Source: Spirochaetaceae bacterium (GTDB taxonomy: Bacteria > Spirochaetota > Spirochaetia > Spirochaetales_E > Spirochaetaceae_B). From it: a stretch of 29,660 nt of DNA. A program made the position numbers and the translations under genes. Positions 1-5,848 of this stretch are shown in pieces. Below the pieces are notes generated by a model. It searched no databases and was not told where the DNA came from. It saw only the letters and a program-made list of their open reading frames with translations. The DNA is taken from positions 1 to 29,660 of the forward strand of contig QKJO01000151.1 of the NCBI GenBank assembly GCA_003249275.1, in the 5' to 3' direction. Every line of letters starts with the position of its first letter. Positions within the stretch are counted from its first letter, which is position 1.

Positions 1-766
1 CGGCGGCGACGGCACTGTCCACATCGTCAATATTCCGGAATCCCACCAGCGAGACGGTGATGCGGGGATCGGTCAGAAGAAAATGGAGGGCGCATTCCAG
101 CATGGACTGATCCTTCCGGACCTTCAGAAAATCGAGAGCACCGTCGTTCCGGGTGATCAGTCCTCCCCCCAGGGGATTCATGACGACCACTCCCAGGCCC
201 CCCTCCTGGGCCGCTTCAATACCTTCCTGCCGGTAGGGGGAGTTCATGACAGAATATCCCAGGGTGACTCCTTCAAAATAACCCTCTTCAATGACGGACC
301 GGATGTCTTCTCCCCGCATATGGGTCGAAAAAACGGCATGTCTGATCAGACCTTCCTCTTTTGCCTTCAGAATGGCATCCACGGCGCCGCCTGCCTTGCG
401 TCTCTCCCAGTCCTCTTTCGTCAGCACATACCAGCAGTTGTAGTAGTCGATGGTGTCCACATTCAGTCTCTTGAGAGACCGTTCAAGTTCCTGCCGCAGC
501 ACGCCTCCGTCGGCTTTGCTGGATTTTGTGGAAACGGTAAAGGGTCTGCCCGACTTTTTCATCTCTTGTATGGCCCTGCCCATGATGATCTCGGACTGGT
601 CTTCGCAGTATCCGGGAGCCGTATCAAAATAGGTGATGCCCTTCTCAAAAGCCCGCAGCACCGTGGCTGCCGATCCGTCGGTATCATGGGGTTTCTCAAA
701 GCGCATGCCTCCGAACCCCAGGGCGGCGGTTTTTCTTCCTGTGTTTCCATACTCTCTGTAGATCAT
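1..766 (-). CDS. Aldo/keto reductase, partial (C-terminus off left edge)
   Basis: The 255 visible residues form the TIM-barrel of an NAD(P)H-dependent aldo/keto reductase. The N-terminus (MIYREYGNTGRK, then LGFGGMRF) resembles the COG1453 branch, whose full members usually carry a C-terminal 4Fe-4S domain; that part would lie beyond base 1. Catalytic Asp48 and Tyr53 sit in FDTAPGY and Lys81 in STKS. The position that usually holds the fourth catalytic residue, His, reads Trp112 (YYNCWYV), so classical carbonyl reduction may be altered or the pocket specialised. The start is set by AGGAGA about 8 nt upstream of ATG. It lies 32 nt downstream of the ArsR-type regulator on the same strand and is probably co-transcribed with it. 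The substrate cannot be told from sequence. Confidence 0.88.
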   Translation of the reverse strand, partial: MIYREYGNTGRKTAALGFGGMRFEKPHDTDGSAATVLRAFEKGITYFDTAPGYCEDQSEIIMGRAIQEMKKSGRPFTVSTKSSKADGGVLRQELERSLKRLNVDTIDYYNCWYVLTKEDWERRKAGGAVDAILKAKEEGLIRHAVFSTHMRGEDIRSVIEEGYFEGVTLGYSVMNSPYRQEGIEAAQEGGLGVVVMNPLGGGLITRNDGALDFLKVRKDQSMLECALHFLLTDPRITVSLVGFRNIDDVDSAVAA

Positions 767-798
767 GAGTGTCGTCTCCTGATTATTTTTATTTATAT

Positions 799-1152
799 TC
801 AGCCGTTGGCCAGATGGTCCTGACAGATCCTGAAGATCTGTATGACATGTTCATCCTTGAGGGAGTAGAAGATGTGCTTGCCGTCCCTTCTGGAGTTTAC
901 AACATGAGCCTGTTTCAGCTGTCTGAGCTGATGGGATACCGCAGGCTGGCTCATCTCCATAAGTTCGGCAATCTCATGAACGCAGAGTTCATCCTCGATA
1001 AGGGCGTTGATGATCTTCAGCCTCGAGTTATCGCCGAAAATTTTGAATGTCTGCACCAGATGTTCCAGTTCATCTTCGGAAACAAGACGTTCCCGGACTT
1101 TTTCTATTCTGGCATGATCGTGTTTCAACCGGGGATCTTCAGTCTCTTTCAT
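799..1152 (-). CDS. ArsR/SmtB-family metal-sensing repressor
   Basis: A 117-residue winged-helix regulator closely resembling SmtB/CzrA. The recognition helix region reads SQPAVSHQLRQLK (residues 68-80). The last helix keeps the alpha-5 metal site pattern: Asp100, His102 and His113 have the D-x-H-x10-H spacing of the zinc sensors SmtB and CzrA, with Asn116 where those have Glu or His. Cys57 (ELCVHE) matches the alpha-3 Cys, but there is no N-terminal Cys to complete an alpha-3N site. In the known family, apo-protein represses and Zn(II) or Co(II) binding releases DNA. It probably controls itself and the following aldo/keto reductase. The ATG at 1152 is preceded directly by AGAGA, a poorly spaced ribosome site, and an in-frame stop lies two codons upstream, so this start is forced. 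Zinc as the ligand is an inference. Confidence 0.9.
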   Translation of the reverse strand: MKETEDPRLKHDHARIEKVRERLVSEDELEHLVQTFKIFGDNSRLKIINALIEDELCVHEIAELMEMSQPAVSHQLRQLKQAHVVNSRRDGKHIFYSLKDEHVIQIFRICQDHLANG

Positions 1153-1234
1153 TCTCTATAGTGTAGCATAGGCTTACAATCTCTGCCCATAGGAAAGATT
1201 TTTCACCCCGGAATCAGGTTTTTTGCCTTCAAAC

Positions 1235-1243
1235 TGCTATAAT
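1235..1243 (+). promoter_or_regulatory. Extended -10 promoter for the outer-membrane-like gene
   Basis: TGCTATAAT is a perfect extended -10 element (TGn followed by TATAAT). No good -35 is seen, which extended -10 promoters do not need. Transcription would begin near 1250, about 38 nt before the ATG at 1288. Confidence 0.55.
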
Positions 1244-1287
1244 AGGATGTGAATGAAATCATCGCGAAGAAAACCCTGGAGTTGCAA

Positions 1288-1779
1288 ATGAAAAGAATAA
1301 CCCTGATCCTGTTTATGTTGTGTCTTACCCTTCCCCTCTTTTCCCAGGATAAGAAAGTGGAAGATAAAAAGGTAAAAGAGATCAATCTGAGCACGGAAAA
1401 ACTGGAAGGCAGAGCGAAAATCGGTGTGGCCCTGGGGTATCCCTCGGGACTGGTATTCGGTTACCGCCTCGCCAACTATCTGGAAGTCAATGCCCTGGCC
1501 GGTTCCTATTACAACGGCTTTACCCTGGGGGGCAACCTGCTGTTCACCCTGGCGGATATAAACATCAAGGATCAGATTTTCCCCCTGTCCGTCGGTCCCC
1601 AGCTCAACGTCACCCTGGGGGATAACTTCAATATGTCCGTACTGGGCCTTCTGAGGTGGGAATATACCTTTGAAGAGATCCCCCTCAACCTCTACATCGA
1701 AGCAGGTCCGGGAGTCTCCTTCATCAACGATATCGATTTTGACTGGGCCGTGTCTCTGGGTGTCCGCTACGTCTTCTGA
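1288..1779 (+). CDS. Small secreted beta-barrel-like outer membrane protein
   Basis: A 163-residue protein with no recognised family. Residues 1-20 (MKRITLILFMLCLTLPLFSQ) are a clear Sec signal peptide. The mature part starts with a charged lysine-rich stretch and then alternates hydrophobic and polar residues with many Gly, Tyr and Asn, as in porin-like barrels. It ends in GVRYVF, an aromatic-terminated last strand typical of outer-membrane substrates of BamA. ATG 1288 is chosen over an in-frame upstream start at 1249 because GGAG lies 6 nt before it and the signal peptide begins there. It stands alone on the plus strand, convergent with the GTPase genes and divergent from the metal sensor. 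A role in metal or substrate passage is possible but unsupported. Confidence 0.72.
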   Translation: MKRITLILFMLCLTLPLFSQDKKVEDKKVKEINLSTEKLEGRAKIGVALGYPSGLVFGYRLANYLEVNALAGSYYNGFTLGGNLLFTLADINIKDQIFPLSVGPQLNVTLGDNFNMSVLGLLRWEYTFEEIPLNLYIEAGPGVSFINDIDFDWAVSLGVRYVF

Positions 1780-1786
1780 TTCCGGT

Positions 1787-2860
1787 TCAGGAGTAATAGG
1801 GTTCGGGGGGAGACGGAACCAGTGAGTTCCAGCTGTAGTCTTTTACGGTGACTCCCTCCTTCCCCAGCTCCTTCTGCAGAGAGAGGACATGCTCCTCAAT
1901 CTTTTCCGGAGAACAGGCGGCACGGACATTCAGAACAATCTTCATCCTGTCGAACCTTCCCTCATCCAGAGCCACCTCGTCGGCCTGGATATGCCCCGAC
2001 ACGAAACTGACCTTCAGCCCGCCTCCCGGCGTCGTAATCAGCAGCTTGGCATGGGCCACCTCTCCCAATAGAGGATTTCTGAAGGATTCCATGATTGAGA
2101 AACTGAGATCCATGGGACTCATGCCCTCATCCGATTCGGCATACCATGAACCGTTATACCAGCCGTAGGCGGCTTCCGCCTCTGCATAGGTCTTGTAATC
2201 AATGGGAATTCTTTCGGAAAAGTCGAGAGGGAATCCTTCCAGAACCCGGTCCAGCAGCTCGTCCATCCCCTCTCCGCTTCTGGATGAGCAGGGATAAAAA
2301 AGGGCGCGGGGGTTCAGATTCTTCAAAAATGTCCTGCCTGCCGCAATTCCGTCCTCATCCAGAAGATCCGTCTTGGACAGAATCAGGGCCTCCGACTCCC
2401 GCATCTGATGGGAGACCAGGACCTCACCCGGTTCCAGAGGATGGATGAGATCCATATTCTGATATTCTCCCTGGATTCTGATCCCGTCCACCAGTGTCAG
2501 ATAGGCTTTGACCTCCACAACCCGGCTGTGGAACTCTCTGATCGGGTTGATGACCGTCGCCGCAAGGTCGGTGCAGCTTCCCACGGCTTCGGCGATGATG
2601 TAATCGGGAGACTTGTCGGCGATCACGGACTGAAGGGTTTCCAGAAAATCGGGAAAGCGGCAGCAAAAGCACCCGCCCGACACTTCATGGGCATCCAGTC
2701 CCTCCACGCGGGAAAAGAGGGTATCCACCAGAGTGTCACCCTGATCATTTGTGATGACAGAGACCGAAAAGCCCCGCTTTTCAAGCAGCTGAGCCGCCTT
2801 GATCATAAAGGTTGTCTTGCCTGACCCCAGGAATCCTCCCAGGAGTATGAGTCCCGTCAC
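1787..2860 (-). CDS. COG0523/CobW-type GTPase (putative metallochaperone) A
   Basis: A 357-residue G3E-family GTPase. It has the Walker A motif GFLGSGKT (9-16), a switch motif TNDQG (37-41), the metal-binding motif GGCFCC (62-67, matching the family's GCxCC), and SKTD as the guanine-specificity motif. The usual ESSG/ETSG stretch after Walker B reads AEAVGS. The C-terminal third (from about residue 240) is a CobW_C-like region without a His-rich tail. Family members use GTP hydrolysis to hand metals, often Zn or Co, to client enzymes. It overlaps the upstream GTPase by 4 bp (ATGA), so the two are translationally coupled and may act as a pair. The nearest metalloenzyme candidate is the methyltransferase at 3901-5250. 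The metal and client are inferred. Confidence 0.87.
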   Translation of the reverse strand: MTGLILLGGFLGSGKTTFMIKAAQLLEKRGFSVSVITNDQGDTLVDTLFSRVEGLDAHEVSGGCFCCRFPDFLETLQSVIADKSPDYIIAEAVGSCTDLAATVINPIREFHSRVVEVKAYLTLVDGIRIQGEYQNMDLIHPLEPGEVLVSHQMRESEALILSKTDLLDEDGIAAGRTFLKNLNPRALFYPCSSRSGEGMDELLDRVLEGFPLDFSERIPIDYKTYAEAEAAYGWYNGSWYAESDEGMSPMDLSFSIMESFRNPLLGEVAHAKLLITTPGGGLKVSFVSGHIQADEVALDEGRFDRMKIVLNVRAACSPEKIEEHVLSLQKELGKEGVTVKDYSWNSLVPSPPEPYYS

Positions 2861-3780
2861 TGGTTTTCTCCTCTGATCTCCTTCCAGAGATCGGCTATCC
2901 GTTTTTCGTTTTCCAGGGGGCAGAGAACCGTCAGACCCGGCCGAATGCCCGGTTTTTTCGTTTCTGTAATGGAGAACCCTCTGCTGTTGTCGGAGACGTA
3001 GAGCATCCTGCCGTCGAGTTCGATAAACCCCTTCAGCCTGTAGATGCCGCTCTCCACACGGCTCATAAAATCCCTGAGGACCTGTTCGCTCTGCACCGTT
3101 CCCGAAAGGAACAGACTGCCGGGCCTGGTTTCGGGTGTATTGCAGCTCTCCCGTTCCTCTTCCAGATCCACGTTGCTCTCATTGTTGATAAAGGAGTAGT
3201 CAAACTGACCGAAAGAGGCAGTCTGGACCGGTACGCTGCGGCGCTTGTTAAGATCTTTGAGCACATCTTCGAGCTCAAGCCGGGAGACCAGATCGGTCTT
3301 GTTGACCAGGATCTGATCCGCAGCAGCAATCTGACGGACAATGACGTCCAGAACCGTTACCAGAGCCTTGTACTTCACCGGATCGATCAGGGTCACCACA
3401 TGCCTGATGCCGAAGGTTCCTTCCAGATTATGATCCTTCAGAATTTTGTGCATGCTGGAGGGGTCGGAAAGGCCGGAAGCCTCGATGAAAAGAAGCTCGG
3501 GCTTTTCTTTTTCAAAGTATTTGAGACCGTAGAGAAAGGGAGCCTTCAGACAGGAACAGAAGATGGAGCCGTTCCCTATCTCATAGATCTTGTGTCCCCC
3601 TTCCAGAAGCTCGGGGTTTTCATTTTTCAGCAGAGATCCGTCCACGGGTACCTCGCCGAAATCATTGACAAGCATTCCCAGTTTCCGGCCCTGAAAGTAC
3701 CGGATCAGCTCATTGAGAACCGTAGTCTTGCCCGCGCCGAGGAATCCGGCCAGAAGGATAATATCAATTTTTCCGCTCAT
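2857..3780 (-). CDS. COG0523/CobW-type GTPase B with altered cysteine motif
   Basis: A 307-residue G3E GTPase. Walker A is GFLGAGKT (12-19), switch I is VNDFGEVPVD, the Walker B region reads FIEASGLSDP, and NKTD gives guanine specificity. The metal motif expected as NGCxCC instead reads NGSIFCSC (70-77): the first Cys is Ser and the remaining two form Cys75-x-Cys77. The family's metal site is therefore changed, while its partner at 1787 keeps the canonical form. ATG 3780 is chosen because the protein then starts MSGKIDIILL directly before Walker A, and AGACAGG precedes it; an in-frame TTG at 3813 would only add a polar stub. It lies 120 nt downstream of the methyltransferase with a terminator between. 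One GTPase may bind metal and the other regulate it, but this is speculation. Confidence 0.85.
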   Translation of the reverse strand: MSGKIDIILLAGFLGAGKTTVLNELIRYFQGRKLGMLVNDFGEVPVDGSLLKNENPELLEGGHKIYEIGNGSIFCSCLKAPFLYGLKYFEKEKPELLFIEASGLSDPSSMHKILKDHNLEGTFGIRHVVTLIDPVKYKALVTVLDVIVRQIAAADQILVNKTDLVSRLELEDVLKDLNKRRSVPVQTASFGQFDYSFINNESNVDLEEERESCNTPETRPGSLFLSGTVQSEQVLRDFMSRVESGIYRLKGFIELDGRMLYVSDNSRGFSITETKKPGIRPGLTVLCPLENEKRIADLWKEIRGENQ

Positions 3781-3828
3781 ATACCTGTCTCTTTCTTCTC
3801 CTCCGCCGGACAAGGGTCCCGGCTGAGG

Positions 3829-3857
3829 AAAAAACTCCCCGGGGAACGCCCGGGGAG
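3829..3857 (-). terminator. Rho-independent terminator after the methyltransferase gene
   Basis: CTCCCCGGG (3835-3843) pairs with CCCGGGGAG (3849-3857) around loop GAACG, and the minus-strand transcript continues into six U (plus-strand A at 3829-3834). The strong 9-bp G+C stem lies 44 nt past the methyltransferase stop and 49 nt before the GTPase B start. The GTPases would therefore be expressed by read-through or from their own promoter inside this gap. Confidence 0.85.
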
Positions 3858-3900
3858 ACTGTCTTGTTTTTTTAATTATAGTCGAGTGAGACCGCCTGCG

Positions 3901-5250
3901 TCAGATCAGAGCGGCAACTTCCTTCTCCAGCTCGCTGCGGCTGGGGATAAGGGACACATGAGTCACCTTACCGTTGACGGCCATGGCGGGGAGATTTCCT
4001 ACACCCAGTTTACCCAGTCTGGCGATATTTTCGGGTTCCAGAATCTTTCTTTCCACAACCTTCACCTTGTCGGCTCCGAAGATGCCGGGCATCTCGTCGG
4101 CGGCGGCCTTCATGTAACCGCAGGCGGCACAGGTGGCGGAGTCGATTGTCAGAACTTCGATCAGAACATGATCCAGATTGTCGTAATCGGGCATTTCCAC
4201 ATCAATTTCGACAACCTCCTTCACATAGTTGGCCAGGAACGCGCGGGTCGCTTCGATATTCTGTACGGCCTGTCCCACACCGACGATATTTTCAACGGGA
4301 ACTCCGTAGGGCATATCGCATCCGGGAGCGAGGATAAATCCCTTTGTTCCCATCTTGTCCATCAGTTCGATGGCGGCCTTCTGGCAGTCCTTCTGGTTAC
4401 CCAGGAGCATGACGACGGTCAGCTGCAGGTTTCCGGAGATCAGGATATTGTGGGCATCGGTGATCTTCTTGGCTTCCACAATGTCGATGTTTTCATCGAT
4501 GGAGAGACAGTCGGGTCCGCTCTTGGCCATCACTTCGAGGTTCTTGGTTGCATCACCGCAGACAAAGAAGGAGCTCAGGGCCCCTTTGGAGCGGACATGG
4601 TCAAAGAATCTTTTATAATCGGCAGCCATGAACTGCTGAAACATATCAGGAGAGATCTGTGAGACCAGGGGGTCTACGGAACCGATGATATCCATTCCGG
4701 CTTCAATGTAGTAATCGGCTACGGCGATGGCTACATCTGTGGCGTAGGCCATCAGGTTTTTGACGTACTCTTCGTCATCGTACATATCCATGAAGATGTT
4801 GGTGCTTCTCAGGTGAGAAGCCAGAGTAAAGGGACCGCAGACCAGTCCGTAGAGGGCAGTTGTCGCTCCCACCTCAGCCTTCATCTTCTTCATGACATCC
4901 AGAACCATGGGCAGACGGCCTTCTGTTCTGGCGGGAATCTTGGTGGGGATCTCTTTGGTATCCGACAGGGGATGGCTGCTGACGGTGGGAGGTGAGTCTT
5001 TGGCCCAGAGCAGATTGCATCCCAGGATTTCCGCTTCGATCTGAAGGTCGAAAACGACGGGCTGACCGTCGGGAGAGTACTGCTTATTCGACTCGAGAAG
5101 ACACTCGAGCAGTTTGCCGCCGTCCTGCAGAACTTCTTCCGCATTGTAACCTTTCAGGTTGGCAATCTGAACTCCCGTGTAGGGAACCCAGGGGGCCCGC
5201 GGTGTAGTTTCACCTTTAAAAGCGCTTATTATTAATTCTTTACCATTCAT
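3901..5250 (-). CDS. UroD/MtaA-type methyltransferase fused to thioredoxin-like domain
   Basis: A 449-residue protein. Residues 1 to about 345 are a uroporphyrinogen-decarboxylase-fold methyltransferase of the MtaA/MtbA/CmuA group, which move methyl groups between corrinoid proteins and thiols such as coenzyme M using a Zn site His-x-Cys...Cys. Cys231 (FVCGD) and Cys311 (LAPGCD) are present, but the His of H-x-C is Phe229. Residues about 362-449 form a thioredoxin_3-like domain with Cys374-Ala-Ala-Cys377 and the strand-Pro segment VGNLPAMAVNG. This domain is not part of ordinary MtaA proteins, which end near 340-370 residues. The start is set by GGAGG 11 nt upstream; translation from an in-frame ATG at 5364 would read through that ribosome site. 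It is divergent from an Rrf2 regulator. The methyl donor and acceptor are unknown. Confidence 0.83.
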   Translation of the reverse strand: MNGKELIISAFKGETTPRAPWVPYTGVQIANLKGYNAEEVLQDGGKLLECLLESNKQYSPDGQPVVFDLQIEAEILGCNLLWAKDSPPTVSSHPLSDTKEIPTKIPARTEGRLPMVLDVMKKMKAEVGATTALYGLVCGPFTLASHLRSTNIFMDMYDDEEYVKNLMAYATDVAIAVADYYIEAGMDIIGSVDPLVSQISPDMFQQFMAADYKRFFDHVRSKGALSSFFVCGDATKNLEVMAKSGPDCLSIDENIDIVEAKKITDAHNILISGNLQLTVVMLLGNQKDCQKAAIELMDKMGTKGFILAPGCDMPYGVPVENIVGVGQAVQNIEATRAFLANYVKEVVEIDVEMPDYDNLDHVLIEVLTIDSATCAACGYMKAAADEMPGIFGADKVKVVERKILEPENIARLGKLGVGNLPAMAVNGKVTHVSLIPSRSELEKEVAALI

Positions 5251-5428
5251 TTTATCCAAAACCTCCGGGTTTCTCTTTGTTATATGACCATGGTAATACC
5301 CTGCTGAGAGGGTCTTATATAAAACTCCTGCTAATTTTGGTAATATTTCGGCTAATTTTTTCATAATGAGACCTTATGTGGGTAAAGGATGGCTTGCTTG
5401 ACCAATCCAATAAAGATATTATGTTTCT
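5251..5428. promoter_or_regulatory. A+T-rich divergent control region with structured leader
   Basis: This 178-bp gap separates the methyltransferase (-) from the Rrf2 gene (+) and is clearly richer in A+T than either gene. On the minus strand TTACCA, 16 nt, then TATATA may be a promoter. The leader after it contains a hairpin of ACCCT and AGGGT around CTCAGC, an alternative outer pairing of TATATAAGACC with GGTCATATA, and an 8-bp palindrome ACCATGGT. The AGGGT arm could also pair with the ACCC next to the GGAGG ribosome site. No cobalamin riboswitch is recognisable. Binding by the divergent Rrf2 protein is likely by position only. Confidence 0.4.
5394..5422 (+). promoter_or_regulatory. Promoter of the Rrf2-type regulator
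   Basis: TTGCTT (5394-5399), a 17-nt spacer and TATTAT (5417-5422). Initiation 7 nt later would fall at or very near the ATG at 5429, and no Shine-Dalgarno sequence is visible, so the messenger may be leaderless. Confidence 0.45.
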
Positions 5429-5842
5429 ATGCGAATAACGACGAAAGGCCGCTATGCCATAAGGGCAATAATAAACATGGCACTAAATGAGGAGAATAAG
5501 CCTATCTCCATAAAGTCCATATCCCAGAGCGAAGAACTCTCACCTATTTTTCTGGAACAGATTTTTACAAAACTGAAAAAAGCGGGAATCACAGAATCCG
5601 TCAGAGGAGCCTCGGGGGGATTCAGAATCGCCCGGGATCTGAACGAGATTTCCGTCCTCGATGTTCTCGAGTCTGTTGAAGAGGGAGTGGAACTGACTCC
5701 CTGTACCTCTCAGGAGGGAGTGTGCGGACGTTCAGCCGACTGCGCCATTTCAGGATTCTGGAACGATACGGAAGTGTTTATCAGAGATCATCTGAAGGCT
5801 CAGACGATCCAGTCCATCATCGACAAGTACATGGATATCTGA
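5429..5842 (+). CDS. Rrf2/IscR-family transcriptional regulator
   Basis: A 137-residue winged-helix protein beginning MRITTKGRYAIRA, the standard Rrf2 N-terminus, with the wing motif RGASGGFRIAR (59-69). It carries three cysteines, Cys92, Cys99 and Cys105, spaced C-x6-C-x5-C, nearly the C-x5-C-x5-C of IscR, so it probably binds an Fe-S cluster and senses oxygen, nitrosative stress or iron-sulphur status. The His that IscR uses as a fourth ligand three residues after the last Cys is not present (Ser108). It is transcribed away from the methyltransferase gene and probably controls that gene and itself. Other Rrf2 roles (CymR-like cysteine sensing, NsrR-like NO sensing) cannot be excluded. Confidence 0.9.
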   Translation: MRITTKGRYAIRAIINMALNEENKPISIKSISQSEELSPIFLEQIFTKLKKAGITESVRGASGGFRIARDLNEISVLDVLESVEEGVELTPCTSQEGVCGRSADCAISGFWNDTEVFIRDHLKAQTIQSIIDKYMDI

Positions 5843-5848
5843 TCCGCC

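Noticed and set aside
3400..4662. 420-codon plus-strand open frame
   Set aside because: It is antisense to GTPase B and the methyltransferase, whose motifs are intact; the translation is low-complexity His/Gly/Asp-rich text typical of reverse-frame shadows and has no ribosome site.
5251..5364. 38-residue N-terminal extension of the methyltransferase from ATG 5364
   Set aside because: It would translate through the GGAGG ribosome site of ATG 5250, is A+T-rich unlike the gene body, and family members start at the MNGKE position. AAGG near 5364 keeps a short leader peptide possible.
5251..5400. Cobalamin riboswitch before the methyltransferase
   Set aside because: The gap is short and lacks a recognisable B12-box; only simple hairpins are seen.
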